Of a DNA stretch of 64,000 bases, positions 1 to 7,590 are shown piece after piece. Every line of letters begins with the position of its first letter. Position 1 is the first letter of the stretch. Below the pieces are notes generated by a model. The model searched no databases. It was not told where the DNA came from and saw only the letters and a program-made list of their open reading frames with translations. Position numbers and translations under genes: made by a program. Source of the DNA: Microbacterium oryzae (GTDB lineage: Bacteria > Actinomycetota > Actinomycetes > Actinomycetales > Microbacteriaceae); NCBI RefSeq assembly GCF_009735645.1, contig NZ_CP032550.1:2728001-2792000 (forward strand). Reading direction: 5' to 3'.

Positions 1-233
1 TGGCTGCCGGTGCTGCCGACATGCGTGTCGCCGATCCGCGGCCCCTTGGTGATGACGTGCACGAGCGCCATGCCGTGCCCGCGAGCGAGGCCGTAGTCCT
101 CCTTCAGCCATTCCAGGATGGGGCCCGCCTTCGTGCCGGGGCCGAATCCGCGCTCGGCGGCGAGGTCGATGAACTGTCGGGGCGTGAGCCCGGTCTTCGT
201 CTCGATGTTGTCGAGGTAGCTCTGGAAGGACAT
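1..233 (-). CDS. DUF4287 domain protein, 3' end outside window
   Basis: Reading the minus strand from the ATG at 233 gives a protein that begins MSFQSYLDNIETKTG and continues with GTKAG, a WLKEDYGLARGHGMALVH segment and a run ending GDTHVG at the window edge. This pattern matches DUF4287 proteins, small actinobacterial proteins of unknown function (family knowledge). The C-terminus is cut off by the window, so full length is unknown. It is separated by 23 bp from the next minus-strand gene, which lies upstream of it in transcription and could share a transcript. No biochemical role can be assigned. Confidence 0.75.
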   Translation of the reverse strand, partial: MSFQSYLDNIETKTGLTPRQFIDLAAERGFGPGTKAGPILEWLKEDYGLARGHGMALVHVITKGPRIGDTHVGSTGS

Positions 234-256
234 CGTCGTTCCTCTCGAATGGCGGT

Positions 257-1180
257 TCAGCGGAGGCGGGGAAGCACGTCCTCGCCGAGGTAGGCGACGT
301 GGTCGAGGTCGTTCATGTCCAGGAGCTGGAAGTAGAGGCGCGTCGCGCCGAGCTCCTTGAGCTGCGACGCCTTCTCGACGATTTCGTCGGCCGACCCGGC
401 GAAGTTGTGCCCGGCGCGGAAGGCCGCGAGATCCGTGCCCGTGCGGGCCGCGCGACGCTCGAGGTCCGCGGCAGAGCCGCCGGCGAGGGTCGTGAGCGCG
501 ACGCTGAGCTTCAGGCTCCCCGGGGCGCGGCCCACCTGCTCGCACGCGGCACGCACGCGCGAGAAGCGATCGGCGATGACGTCCTCCGGCTGGAACGCGA
601 TGTTGAACTCGGTCGCGTGCCGTGCGGCGAGCTCGGGCGTGCGGGTGAGGCCGGCGCCGCCGACGATGACGGGCACGCGTTCCTGCGCGGGCTTCGGCAG
701 CGCGGGGGAGTCGACGAGGCGGTAGTGCTCGCCCTCGAACGTGTAGCGCTCGCCGACCGGCGTGGCCCACAGCCCGTTCACGATCTCGAGCTGCTCGGCC
801 AGCAGGCCGAAGCGCTTCTTCGGAAACGGGATGCCGTACGCGAGATGCTCCGCCTCGAACCAGCCGGTTCCCAGCCCCAGCTCGGCACGGCCATCCGACA
901 TCTGGTCGACCTGAGCGACCTGGATGGCGAGGATCCCGGGCCAGCGGTAGGTGACCGACGAGACGAGGGTCCCCAGGCGCAGCCGCGTCGTCTCGCGGGC
1001 GAGGCCGGCGAGGGTGGTCCAGGCGTCGGTGGGCCCGGGCATCCCGTCGTCGCCCATCGTCAGGTAGTGGTCGGATCGGAAGAAGCCGTCGAAGCCCGCC
1101 CGCTCGGCCGCCTGCGCGAACGCGAGCTGGGTGTCGTAGCTGGCCCCCATCTGGGGCTCGGTGAAGACGCAGAACTCCAT
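257..1180 (-). CDS. LLM class F420-dependent oxidoreductase
   Basis: The 307-residue product has the bacterial luciferase-like fold signature: N-terminal FCVFTEPQMG, GFDGFFRSDH near residue 35, LGTLVSSVTYR, and ELGLGTGWFEAEH near residue 110, followed by VPVIVGGAG near 180. These are typical of TIGRFAM-style F420-dependent LLM oxidoreductases, cytoplasmic enzymes that transfer hydride with coenzyme F420 or FMN. The substrate cannot be inferred. The ATG at 1180 is chosen because a CAGACT hexamer (1187-1192) ends 6 nt upstream, as in other leaderless starts here. A second member of the family is encoded at 33446. Confidence 0.88.
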   Translation of the reverse strand: MEFCVFTEPQMGASYDTQLAFAQAAERAGFDGFFRSDHYLTMGDDGMPGPTDAWTTLAGLARETTRLRLGTLVSSVTYRWPGILAIQVAQVDQMSDGRAELGLGTGWFEAEHLAYGIPFPKKRFGLLAEQLEIVNGLWATPVGERYTFEGEHYRLVDSPALPKPAQERVPVIVGGAGLTRTPELAARHATEFNIAFQPEDVIADRFSRVRAACEQVGRAPGSLKLSVALTTLAGGSAADLERRAARTGTDLAAFRAGHNFAGSADEIVEKASQLKELGATRLYFQLLDMNDLDHVAYLGEDVLPRLR

Positions 1181-1186
1181 GGGCTC

Positions 1187-1192
1187 AGTCTG
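1187..1192 (-). promoter_or_regulatory. -10 hexamer CAGACT, leaderless start
   Basis: CAGACT on the minus strand ends 6 nt before the ATG at 1180 and no Shine-Dalgarno is present. It lacks the first T of TAnnnT, so it is a weaker example of the pattern. Confidence 0.4.
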
Positions 1193-1209
1193 CCAGCGGG
1201 CGTCGCGGG

Positions 1210-2175
1210 TCAGTTCGACGACTTGAAGATGAAGGTCTCCGTCGGCGGGCCCTGCTCGTGCGGCGGACGGTAGACGTCGGGCTCGAGGTAGATGACCTTC
1301 GCCGCGGGCACGGCCTCGCGGATGCGGGCCTCGACCGCGTCGATGTCGTGCGCGGCCTCCGCGACCGTCACGTCCTTGGGCAGCCCGATCTTGCCCGCCA
1401 CGAGCAGCTCCTCGGGGCCGAGGTAGAGCGTCTTCACGTGGATGAGCTTCTCGACCTCGGGGCCCGACTCGATCGCGCGGACGATGCGGTCGAAGTCCGC
1501 CTCGGTCGCGCCCTCGCCGACCAGCAGGCTCTTCGTCTCGATGCCCAGCATGATCGCGACGAGGATGAGCAGCACGCCGATGCACAGCGTGCCGATCGCG
1601 TCGAAGACGGCGTCGCCCGTGATGACCGTGAGCCCGACGCCGAGCAGGGCGAAGACGAGGCCGAGGAGCGCGGCGGTGTCCTCGAGGAGCACCACGGGCA
1701 GCTCGGGCGCCTTCGCGCGCCGCACGAACGACACCCACGACTGACCGCGGTCGCGCACCGCGTTGCTCTCCTTCATCGCGGTGCGCAGCGAGAAGCCCTC
1801 CAGGCAGATCGCCACGAGCAGGATCACGATCGGCAGCCATGCCTGCTCGAGCTCGTGCGGGTGGGTGAGCTTCTCGATGCCCTCGTAGATCGAGAAGACG
1901 CCGCCGACCGAGAAGAGGATGATCGCCACGACGAACGCGTACACGTAGCGCTCCCGGCCGTGGCCGAAGGGGTGCTCGCGGTCGGCCGCGCGCTTCGCGC
2001 GTCGCCCGCCCAGGAGGAGCAGCAGCTGGTTGCCCGAGTCGGCGACCGAGTGGATGCCCTCCGCGAGCATCGACGCGGAACCCGAGATGAGCCATCCGAT
2101 GAACTTCGCGATCGCGATGCCGAGGTTCGCCGCGAATGCCGCGAGGATCGCCTTGCCGCCGCCGTGTGCGCTCAT
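1210..2175 (-). CDS. Cation diffusion facilitator (CDF) family transporter
   Basis: This 321-residue membrane protein resembles CDF transporters, which export divalent metals such as Zn2+ or Fe2+ in exchange for protons. Visible features are a first membrane segment around residues 8-28, the ADSGNQLLLL and HPFGHGRERYVY stretch near 45-75 (the family's HxxGH-type motif between TM2 and TM3), further membrane segments to about residue 225, and a C-terminal cytoplasmic domain rich in acidic residues. The ATG at 2175 is preceded at 6 nt by TACAAT, predicting a leaderless transcript. It is divergent from proC. Metal specificity is unknown. Confidence 0.88.
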   Translation of the reverse strand: MSAHGGGKAILAAFAANLGIAIAKFIGWLISGSASMLAEGIHSVADSGNQLLLLLGGRRAKRAADREHPFGHGRERYVYAFVVAIILFSVGGVFSIYEGIEKLTHPHELEQAWLPIVILLVAICLEGFSLRTAMKESNAVRDRGQSWVSFVRRAKAPELPVVLLEDTAALLGLVFALLGVGLTVITGDAVFDAIGTLCIGVLLILVAIMLGIETKSLLVGEGATEADFDRIVRAIESGPEVEKLIHVKTLYLGPEELLVAGKIGLPKDVTVAEAAHDIDAVEARIREAVPAAKVIYLEPDVYRPPHEQGPPTETFIFKSSN

Positions 2176-2181
2176 GCAGGG

Positions 2182-2187
2182 ATTGTA
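2182..2187 (-). promoter_or_regulatory. -10 hexamer TACAAT, leaderless start of CDF gene
   Basis: TACAAT on the minus strand ends 6 nt before the ATG at 2175, the distance expected if transcription starts at the A of the start codon. Confidence 0.6.
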
Positions 2188-2243
2188 TGCGGGGCGGGGC
2201 CGCCGCATGGCGCGACGAGGCGGATGGCCGCGCGCCCGATCCG

Positions 2244-2249
2244 TAGGAT
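2244..2249 (+). promoter_or_regulatory. -10 hexamer TAGGAT, leaderless start of proC
   Basis: TAGGAT ends exactly 6 nt before the proC ATG. The spacer GAGGGC is purine-rich but too close to act as a normal ribosome site. Confidence 0.6.
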
Positions 2250-2255
2250 GAGGGC

Positions 2256-3095
2256 ATGTCTCGACCCCTGCCATCCGTCGCGTTCCTCGGTGCCGGTTCG
2301 ATGGGCGGTGCGATCCTGCGCGGCCTCGTCGCCGACGGCCCCGCGGTCGAGGGCGGCGTCTTCGCCACGAACCGCACCGCCGAGAAGGCCGCCGCACTCG
2401 CCGGCCTGCCGGGTGTCACGAGCATCGCGCTCGCCGACGAGCCGGACGGGAACGCGCGTGCGGCCTCGGAGGCGCGCATCGTGCTCGTCGGCGTGAAGCC
2501 CGCCATGGTGCCCGCGCTCCTGGAGGAGATCGCTCCCGTGCTGCGCGACGACGCGATCGTGGTCAGCCTCGCCGCGGGCGTGACGCTCGACACGTTCCAG
2601 CGCATCCTCGGCGACGGCGTGTCGGTGCTGCGCTCGATGCCCAACACCCCGTCGCTCGTCGGCAAGGGCGTCACCGGGCTCGCGCGCGGCGCGGCGGCCA
2701 CCAACGACGACGCCGCGCTCGTGCGCGAGCTGTTCGCCGCGGTCGGCACGGTCATCGAGGTTCCCGAGGAGCGGATCGACGCGCTGTCGGCCATCTCCGG
2801 CTCGGGCCCCGCGTACGTCTTCCTCCTCATCGAGGAGCTGACCCGCGCGGCCGTCGCGCTCGGATTCGACGAGAGCGATGCGGGTCGGATGGTCGAGGGC
2901 ACGTTCATCGGCGCCGCGGCGCTTCTCGACGCGTCGGACGAGGAGCCGTCGGAGCTGCGACGTCAGGTGACGAGCCCGAAGGGGACCACCGAGCGCGCCG
3001 TCGCCGTGCTGCAGGAGGCCGAGCTCGCCGCTGTCTTCCAGCGCGCGGCGGATGCCGCGATCGCCCGCGCGAAGGAGCTCGCCGCGGGCGCGTAG
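2256..3095 (+). CDS. proC: Pyrroline-5-carboxylate reductase
   Basis: The 279-residue product catalyses the last step of proline synthesis, NAD(P)H-dependent reduction of pyrroline-5-carboxylate (family knowledge). The N-terminal Rossmann motif is FLGAGSMGGAILRG at residues 9-22, VGVKPAMVP follows near 75-85, RSMPNTPSLVGKGVTG near 127-142, and the P5CR signature with SGSGPAYVFLLIEEL near 175-190 is intact, as is the C-terminal QVTSPKGTT. Length is normal for the family. In mycobacteria proC is adjacent to a small HTH gene and the bS22 gene. Both occur here at 5785 and 6126, but a potassium-uptake pair and an ArsR gene lie between. Confidence 0.95.
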   Translation: MSRPLPSVAFLGAGSMGGAILRGLVADGPAVEGGVFATNRTAEKAAALAGLPGVTSIALADEPDGNARAASEARIVLVGVKPAMVPALLEEIAPVLRDDAIVVSLAAGVTLDTFQRILGDGVSVLRSMPNTPSLVGKGVTGLARGAAATNDDAALVRELFAAVGTVIEVPEERIDALSAISGSGPAYVFLLIEELTRAAVALGFDESDAGRMVEGTFIGAAALLDASDEEPSELRRQVTSPKGTTERAVAVLQEAELAAVFQRAADAAIARAKELAAGA

Positions 3096-3121
3096 GCGCT
3101 CGGCGGCCGGCCCGCGAGCGC

Positions 3122-3793
3122 TCAGCGGTCGAGGCCCGCGAACCTCTCGATGTCCTGGTTCGTGCCCGACACGATGATGAGGTCGTGGTTCGTCACGACC
3201 GTGTTCGCCTCGGCGTAGCGGAACGGCTTTCCGGGGCTCTTCACGCCCACGACCGTGACGCCGTACTTCGAGCGGACGCCCGACTCGTTGAGCCCGCGGC
3301 CGCGGATGAACCGCGGCGGGTACATCTTCGCGAGCACGAAGTCGTCGTCGAAGCGGATGAAGTCGAGCATGCGGCCGCTGACGAGGTGCGCGACGCGCTC
3401 GCCGGCCTCGCGCTCGGGGTAGATGACGTGGTTCGCGCCGACGCGGGCGAGGATCTTGCCGTGCGACTGCGAGACGGCCTTCGCCCAGATCTGCGGCACC
3501 TTCAGGTCGACGAGGTTCGCCGTGATGAGCACCGACGCCTCGATGGAGGAGCCGACCGCCACGACGGCGACCTGGAAGTCGGCCGCGCCGATCTGCTGCA
3601 GTGCCTCGAGGCTGCGCGCGTCGGTCTGCACGGTGTGCGTTACGCGCTCCGACCACTTCTGCACGAGCTCGAGGTTGTCGTCGATCGCGAGCACGTCGCG
3701 GTCGAGCCTGTCCAGCTCGCCGGCGCACGCGGCGCCGAACCGGCCGAGACCGATGACGAGGACGGGAGCGTCACTGCGGATCTGCTCAACCAA
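3122..3793 (-). CDS. ktrA: TrkA/KtrA-type potassium uptake regulatory subunit
   Basis: The 223-residue protein has an N-terminal RCK_N Rossmann domain with GLGRFG at residues 15-20 and an acidic residue (AIDDN) at the end of the second strand, then an RCK_C domain from about residue 145. Such octameric cytoplasmic rings bind ATP/ADP or NAD(H) and gate a KtrB-type channel. The start is a TTG at 3793 with GAAAGG 7 nt upstream, and it overlaps the last 8 nt of the preceding ktrB-like gene, so the two are translationally coupled. This fits a two-gene Ktr system. Naming as KtrA rather than TrkA rests on the short single-unit length. Confidence 0.88.
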   Translation of the reverse strand: MVEQIRSDAPVLVIGLGRFGAACAGELDRLDRDVLAIDDNLELVQKWSERVTHTVQTDARSLEALQQIGAADFQVAVVAVGSSIEASVLITANLVDLKVPQIWAKAVSQSHGKILARVGANHVIYPEREAGERVAHLVSGRMLDFIRFDDDFVLAKMYPPRFIRGRGLNESGVRSKYGVTVVGVKSPGKPFRYAEANTVVTNHDLIIVSGTNQDIERFAGLDR

Positions 3794-5225
3794 CGATGGG
3801 CCTTTCGACGGGCAGCGCGTAGTGCTGCGACCGGGAGGTCGCCGCCACGGCCGCGGCGAGGGTCACTGTACCAACGCGGCCCATGAAGATCGTGACGGCG
3901 AGGACGTAGATGGCGGGATCCGGGAGTGTCGCGGTGAGGCCCGTCGAGAGCCCCACGGTGGCGAACGCGGAGATGACGTCGAAGAGCACCGACGACAGCG
4001 GCGCCTTGGTGATCTGCGCGATGATGATCGTCGACAGGGCCACGATCGTGGCGCCCCAGGCGAGGACGGCGACGGCCACGCGCTGCACGTCGCTCGGGAT
4101 GCGCCGCCCGAACACCTCGACCGAGCGTCGGCCCTTCGCCTCCGACCAGACGGCGAGCGCCAGCACGGCCAGCGTCGTCACCTTGATGCCGCCCGCCGTC
4201 GACGCCGAGCCGCCGCCGACGAACATGAGCATCGACGCCGCGAGCATCGACGACTCGTACAGGTGACCGGGGTCGATAACTGAGAACCCGCCCGAGCGCG
4301 TCATCGCGGAGAGGAAGAACGCCTGGAAAGTGGTGTCCCAGGCATCGCTCTCACCCCACGTGGCCGGGTTCCCGTACTCGAGGATGAGAAAGACGACGCC
4401 GCCGGCGACGAAGAGGATGACCGTGGTGATGAGCGTGAGCTTGGTGTGGAGCGGCCACCGCTTGGGCGCGCGCAGCTGCCGGGACAGCGCGTAGATCACC
4501 GGGAACCCGATGCTGCCGAGAAAGACCGACATCATGATCACGCTCAGGAAGAAGTAGTTCGTGTGGAACGACTCGAGCCCGCCCACCGTCGGGGTGAACC
4601 CGGTGTTGGTGAACGACATCGCGGCGTAGTAGGGCGCGATCCACAGCGCGTCGAGCCAGCTGTATCCCGCCGAGAGGATCGGGACGTACAGCAGCACCGC
4701 GACGACGGCCTCGATGAGGAGGGTGGAGAGCGCGATGACCCGCAGCAGTTGGCCGACCTCCCCGAGCCGCACCGTCTGGCTCTCGTTGACCGGGCCGCCG
4801 TGCGAGCGCAGCGGGTTCGTGTCGCCGGCCGCCATGAGCTTGGCGCGCAGCCCGAGCCGCCGCGAGATCACGAGGCCCAGGAGGGAGGCGAGCGTCAGGG
4901 CGCCGAGTGCGCCGATGTTCACACCCACGAAGATGACGGCGTGGCCGAAAGCCGACCAGTGCGTCGCCATGTCGACCGTGGAGAGTCCGGTCACGCAGAT
5001 CGTCGAGACCGCCGTGAAGAGCGCGTCTGCCAGGGGCGTGTGGGAGCGACCCTCGGTAGCGATCGGCAGCGACAGCAGAGCCGTGAAGATCAGGATGAGC
5101 GAGACGAAGACGAGGATCGCGAATCGGGCCGGCGACGAGGTGGTGAAGTCTCGGAAATAGCCGCCGACCGCGCGGGAGGTTCGTTCGAGGGATCCGGCGA
5201 ACGCCGCTGACCGGCTCGTCGCCAT
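3786..5225 (-). CDS. ktrB: TrkH/KtrB family potassium channel-like transporter
   Basis: About 479 residues with eight or more hydrophobic segments arranged as repeated M1-P-M2 units. P-loop candidates include AVSTICVTGLSTVD near residue 80 and SFTNTGFTPTVGGLESFH near 205, matching the selectivity-filter glycine regions of TrkH/KtrB proteins. These import K+ (with Na+ or H+) and are gated by the KtrA ring encoded directly downstream with an 8-nt overlap. Two in-frame ATGs exist, 5231 and 5225. The second is preferred because GGAGG then lies 9 nt upstream rather than 3. The gene is divergent from the ArsR gene. Confidence 0.9.
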   Translation of the reverse strand: MATSRSAAFAGSLERTSRAVGGYFRDFTTSSPARFAILVFVSLILIFTALLSLPIATEGRSHTPLADALFTAVSTICVTGLSTVDMATHWSAFGHAVIFVGVNIGALGALTLASLLGLVISRRLGLRAKLMAAGDTNPLRSHGGPVNESQTVRLGEVGQLLRVIALSTLLIEAVVAVLLYVPILSAGYSWLDALWIAPYYAAMSFTNTGFTPTVGGLESFHTNYFFLSVIMMSVFLGSIGFPVIYALSRQLRAPKRWPLHTKLTLITTVILFVAGGVVFLILEYGNPATWGESDAWDTTFQAFFLSAMTRSGGFSVIDPGHLYESSMLAASMLMFVGGGSASTAGGIKVTTLAVLALAVWSEAKGRRSVEVFGRRIPSDVQRVAVAVLAWGATIVALSTIIIAQITKAPLSSVLFDVISAFATVGLSTGLTATLPDPAIYVLAVTIFMGRVGTVTLAAAVAATSRSQHYALPVERPIVG

Positions 5226-5281
5226 CCTCATCCCCCTCCGTGCCGAAGTCGCCCATCATGGTACTCCGCGGCGCGCGCGGC

Positions 5282-5287
5282 TAACCT
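5282..5287 (+). promoter_or_regulatory. -10 hexamer TAACCT, leaderless start of ArsR gene
   Basis: TAACCT ends 6 nt before the ATG at 5294, with no ribosome-binding site. Confidence 0.5.
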
Positions 5288-5293
5288 ATCGGC

Positions 5294-5710
5294 ATGGCGG
5301 ACATCTTCGACGTGATCGCGGACGGCACGAGGCGGGAGATCCTGCAGCTGCTGCTCCGCCGGTCGTCGGATGGTCATGAGGGCACGAGCGTGTCGGAGAT
5401 CGTCGCCGAGATCGGCGTGAGCCAGCCCACCATCTCCAAGCACCTCAAGGTGCTGCGGGAGGCCGGGCTCGTCTCCGTGCGCGAAGTCGGGCAGCACCGC
5501 TTCTACAGCCTGTCGCCGGCGCCCCTCGAGGTGGTGGACGACTGGCTGGTGCCGTTCTTCGTGGACGAGGCAGAGCTCGCCGAGGAGGTCGCCGCGCAGC
5601 TTCCGGGCACGCTTCCCGAGCCCGCCGCCCGCATGGCGGAGTCGGTCGGGCGGGCGGCGGCGTCGGCCAAGAACGTCGTCCAGTCCGCGCTGCGACGCCT
5701 GGGGGCCTGA
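5294..5710 (+). CDS. ArsR family HTH transcriptional regulator
   Basis: The 138-residue protein starts MADIFDVIADGTRREILQLLL and contains a winged helix with SVSEIVAEIGVSQPTISKHL around residues 36-55, then VLREAGLVSVREVGQHRFYSL, the usual ArsR wing. No cysteine-rich metal site (such as CxC in helix 3) is seen, so a metal sensor role is not supported. The C-terminal third (residues about 80-138) is acidic then alanine-rich and has no recognised domain. Monocistronic appearance; it is divergent from ktrB. Confidence 0.88.
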   Translation: MADIFDVIADGTRREILQLLLRRSSDGHEGTSVSEIVAEIGVSQPTISKHLKVLREAGLVSVREVGQHRFYSLSPAPLEVVDDWLVPFFVDEAELAEEVAAQLPGTLPEPAARMAESVGRAAASAKNVVQSALRRLGA

Positions 5711-5723
5711 GGTCCGCTCGGTA

Positions 5724-5729
5724 TAGACT
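5724..5729 (+). promoter_or_regulatory. Possible -10 TAGACT upstream of HTH gene
   Basis: TATAGACT at 5722-5729 offers TAGACT as a -10 about 50 nt upstream of the HTH start. A second candidate, TAGAGT, is at 5745-5750. This gene would have a conventional leader. Confidence 0.35.
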
Positions 5730-5784
5730 CCTCTCCGTTTGCCCGTAGAGTTGTCAGGATCGAACAGAGAGGGTCGTGGGACGT

Positions 5785-5988
5785 ATGGCTGAACTGCCGG
5801 ATGTGCGGTTTCTCACGGTCGCCGAGGTCGCAGAGATCATGCGCGTCTCGAAGATGACCGTCTATCGGCTCGTCCACTCCGGCGAGCTCCCCGCCGTCCG
5901 GTTCGGTCGCAGCTACCGTGTCCCCGAGTCCGCCGTGACCGCCATGCTCGAGATGCCCTCGGAGCGCCGGATCGCCGACGTCGGCTGA
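5785..5988 (+). CDS. Small excisionase-type HTH DNA-binding protein
   Basis: A 67-residue protein, MAELPDVRFLTVAEVAEIMR..., with a MerR/excisionase-like helix-turn-helix: FLTVAEVAEIMRVSKMTVYR, then GELPAVRFGRSYRVPESAV. It is the type found next to proC and the bS22 gene in mycobacteria (established synteny), and bS22 follows 137 bp downstream here. A GTG at 5776, in frame, is an alternative start with GAGAGGG 2 nt upstream. The ATG at 5785 is preferred. Targets are unknown; such proteins are probably transcription factors rather than phage excisionases in this setting. Confidence 0.8.
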   Translation: MAELPDVRFLTVAEVAEIMRVSKMTVYRLVHSGELPAVRFGRSYRVPESAVTAMLEMPSERRIADVG

Positions 5989-6030
5989 CCGCCGAAGCGG
6001 CTCGGTTCCGCCCTTCCTCCCGTGATGGGC

Positions 6031-6036
6031 TAGAAT
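6031..6036 (+). promoter_or_regulatory. -10 hexamer TAGAAT upstream of bS22
   Basis: TAGAAT lies about 90 nt before the bS22 GTG, implying a leader of roughly 80 nt. No clear -35 was identified. Confidence 0.45.
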
Positions 6037-6125
6037 GCTCTGAGGCACTTTTCACGGTGCCCGATCCCGGATGTCCGCGACATCGGTCGCGCCGGATATC
6101 CAACCCCTGACATAGCGAGGTTTCC

Positions 6126-6224
6126 GTGGGTTCTGTCATCAAGAAGCGCCGCAAGCGCATGGCGAAGAAGAAGCACCGCAAGCTGCTTCGCAAGACTCGC
6201 CACCAGCGCCGCAACAAGAAGTAA
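6126..6224 (+). CDS. Small ribosomal protein bS22
   Basis: This 32-residue, extremely basic protein starts at GTG (GSVIKKRRKRMAKKKHRK...) and ends RRNKK. It matches actinobacterial bS22 (AURKAIP1/COX24 domain), which binds near the decoding centre of the 30S subunit in mycobacteria. GAGG lies 5 nt upstream of the GTG at 6117-6120. A strong hairpin follows at 6238-6270. The gene is easily missed because of its length. The position downstream of a small HTH gene reproduces the mycobacterial order. Confidence 0.88.
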   Translation: MGSVIKKRRKRMAKKKHRKLLRKTRHQRRNKK

Positions 6225-6237
6225 GCGGCTTCCCGCG

Positions 6238-6270
6238 AACGCCGGCTCCGTGATCCACGGGCCGGCGTTT
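6238..6270 (+). terminator. Hairpin terminator after bS22
   Basis: Arms AACGCCGGC (6238-6246) and GCCGGCGTT (6261-6269), with an inner CCGTG/CACGG pair and a short T run, form a near-perfect stem. Confidence 0.75.
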
Positions 6271-6283
6271 CTGGTTCTCGGGC

Positions 6284-6289
6284 GATACT
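6284..6289 (+). promoter_or_regulatory. -10 hexamer GATACT, possible leaderless start
   Basis: GATACT ends 6 nt before the rhodanese ATG at 6296. The first base is not T, so it is a weaker match to TAnnnT. Confidence 0.4.
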
Positions 6290-6295
6290 GGAGTG

Positions 6296-6589
6296 ATGAA
6301 CGAGATCACCGTCCAGGACCTGCACGCGCGCGAGGGCGTGCCCCTCATCGACGTCCGCGAGGAGCACGAATTCGCCGCCGGTCACGTGCCGGGAGCCGTC
6401 AACCTGCCGATGTCCGAGCTCGGTGCGCGCCTCGGCGACCTCCCCGCCGAGCCCTTCGACGTCATCTGCGAGGTCGGCGGCCGGTCGGGCCGTGTGGTCG
6501 AGGTGCTCACCGAGCGCGGGTACGAGGCGACCAACGTCGCCGGCGGCACCAGCGCGCGGCGCGCGGCCGGCTACGACGTCGAGGCCTGA
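6296..6589 (+). CDS. Rhodanese-like domain protein
   Basis: A 97-residue single rhodanese domain. The fold markers are PLIDVREEHEFAAGHVPGAVNLP at residues 16-38 (core LIDVREEHEF) and the active-site loop CEVGGRSGR starting at Cys58. Single-domain rhodaneses carry sulfane sulfur on this cysteine. The in-vivo acceptor is unknown. The gene is followed 7 nt later by a glutaredoxin-like gene and then a Dabb protein, suggesting a small thiol-related operon. The ATG at 6296 is chosen because a -10-like hexamer ends 6 nt upstream. Confidence 0.85.
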   Translation: MNEITVQDLHAREGVPLIDVREEHEFAAGHVPGAVNLPMSELGARLGDLPAEPFDVICEVGGRSGRVVEVLTERGYEATNVAGGTSARRAAGYDVEA

Positions 6590-6596
6590 GCGCCGC

Positions 6597-6857
6597 ATGA
6601 CGCAGGTCACCCTCATCGGCAAGCCCGACTGCCACCTCTGCGACGTCGCGCGCGAGGTCGTCGATCAGGTGGTCGCCGAGCTCCCCGACGAGACCGCCGA
6701 CCGCATCGAGGTGGTCGAGCGCTCCATCGCGGACGACGCCGAGCTGCACGCGCAGTGGTGGGAGAAGATCCCCGTCGTCCTCATCGACGGACGCCTGCAC
6801 GGGCACTGGCGCGTGTCGCCGGACCGCCTGCGCGAGGCGCTCGTCTCCGCCACCTGA
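6597..6857 (+). CDS. Glutaredoxin-family (DUF836-like) protein
   Basis: An 86-residue thioredoxin-fold protein with an N-terminal redox motif CHLC (Cys12-Cys15) in GKPDCHLCDVAREVV and the cis-proline region KIPVVLIDGR near residues 60-69. It matches the actinobacterial glutaredoxin-like family that reduces disulfides, possibly with mycothiol (inference). It starts 7 nt after the rhodanese stop and is followed 16 nt later by the Dabb gene, so the three are probably cotranscribed. Confidence 0.85.
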   Translation: MTQVTLIGKPDCHLCDVAREVVDQVVAELPDETADRIEVVERSIADDAELHAQWWEKIPVVLIDGRLHGHWRVSPDRLREALVSAT

Positions 6858-6873
6858 CCCGAGAGGCATCGCC

Positions 6874-7176
6874 ATGGCCATCCGCCACATCGTCCTGTTC
6901 CAGCTCACCGCGACGGATGCGGAGACCCGCGACGCGCACGCGGCGGAGATGAAGGAGCGCCTCGAGGGACTGGTCGGCGTCGTGCCCGACCTGCTCGAGA
7001 TGACCGTCGGGCGGAACGTCGCGTTCGAGGGGCAGAACTTCGACGTCGCCCTCGACGCGCTCTTCCCCGATCTCGCCGCGCTCGAGGCGTACGGGTCGCA
7101 CCCCGCTCATGTCGAGGTTGCGGAGTACATCGGCACGATCCGCGGCGACCGCGCTGCGATCGACTTCGAAGTCTGA
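6874..7176 (+). CDS. Dabb (stress-response alpha/beta barrel) domain protein
   Basis: The 100-residue product begins MAIRHIVLFQLTATDAETRD and contains FDVALDALFPDLAALEAYGSHPAH near residues 52-75, the hallmark of Dabb-domain proteins, which form dimeric alpha/beta barrels. Function is not established for the family. GAGAGGC lies upstream of the ATG. Third gene of the rhodanese-glutaredoxin run; beyond it lies a 460-bp region with no gene. Confidence 0.85.
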   Translation: MAIRHIVLFQLTATDAETRDAHAAEMKERLEGLVGVVPDLLEMTVGRNVAFEGQNFDVALDALFPDLAALEAYGSHPAHVEVAEYIGTIRGDRAAIDFEV

Positions 7177-7217
7177 CGCTGCGCGGGCCCCGCGCTCGCA
7201 CGCCCGCCTACCCGCGC

Positions 7218-7241
7218 CCAGACGATGTCGTCTCACCGCGG
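7218..7241 (+). repeat. Dispersed 24-bp element, copy 1
   Basis: Identical over 24 bp to 36480-36503, with core ACGATGTCGTCTCACCGCGG. Here it directly precedes the tandem array. At the second site it forms one arm of an inverted repeat. Confidence 0.7.
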
Positions 7242-7246
7242 CGACA

Positions 7247-7590
7247 CAGAATCTCGCGAACGCGGGCTGAGACAGCCAGATCGGCACTACAGAGGCGGGA
7301 TGGTCCGGGTTCGGTGGTGTGGATCTCGCGGAATGCGGGCTGAGACGGCGAGTTCGGCACCACTGAGGTGGGATGGTCCGGGTTCGGTGGTGTGGATCTC
7401 GCGGAATGCGGGCTGAGACGGCGAGTTCGGCACCACTGAAGCGGGATGGTCCGGGTTCGGTGGTGTGGATCTCGCGGAATGCGGGCTGAGTCGGCGAGTT
7501 CGGCACCACTGAGGCGGGATGGTCCGGGTTCGGTGGTGTGGATCTCGCGGAATTGGTGCTGAGTCGGCGAGTTCGGCACCACTGAAACGA
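7247..7590. repeat. 73-bp tandem repeat array, five copies
   Basis: The phrase GGATCTCGCGGAAT recurs at 7321, 7394, 7467 and 7540 (the last copy diverging to GGAATTGG), exactly 73 bp apart, with a more divergent first copy (72 bp, AATCTCGCGAACG) from about 7249. Each unit contains GCGGGCTGAG, GGCGAGTTCGGCACCACTGA and GGGATGGTCCGGGTTCGGTG. Copies differ mainly at a few positions (GAC/GTC, GGT/GGC/AGC), so they are recent duplications. 73 is not a multiple of 3, which argues against a coding repeat. Confidence 0.9.

Noticed and set aside
257..2908. Single 883-residue minus-strand protein
   Set aside because: Only the last 307 residues match a known family (LLM oxidoreductase). The rest is the antisense of the CDF gene and proC.
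5294..5710. Arsenic-responsive ArsR
   Set aside because: No metal-binding cysteine motif in the expected helix, and no arsenic genes nearby.
7241..7590. CRISPR-like array
   Set aside because: The whole 73-bp unit repeats, with no distinct spacers between conserved repeats and no cas genes nearby.
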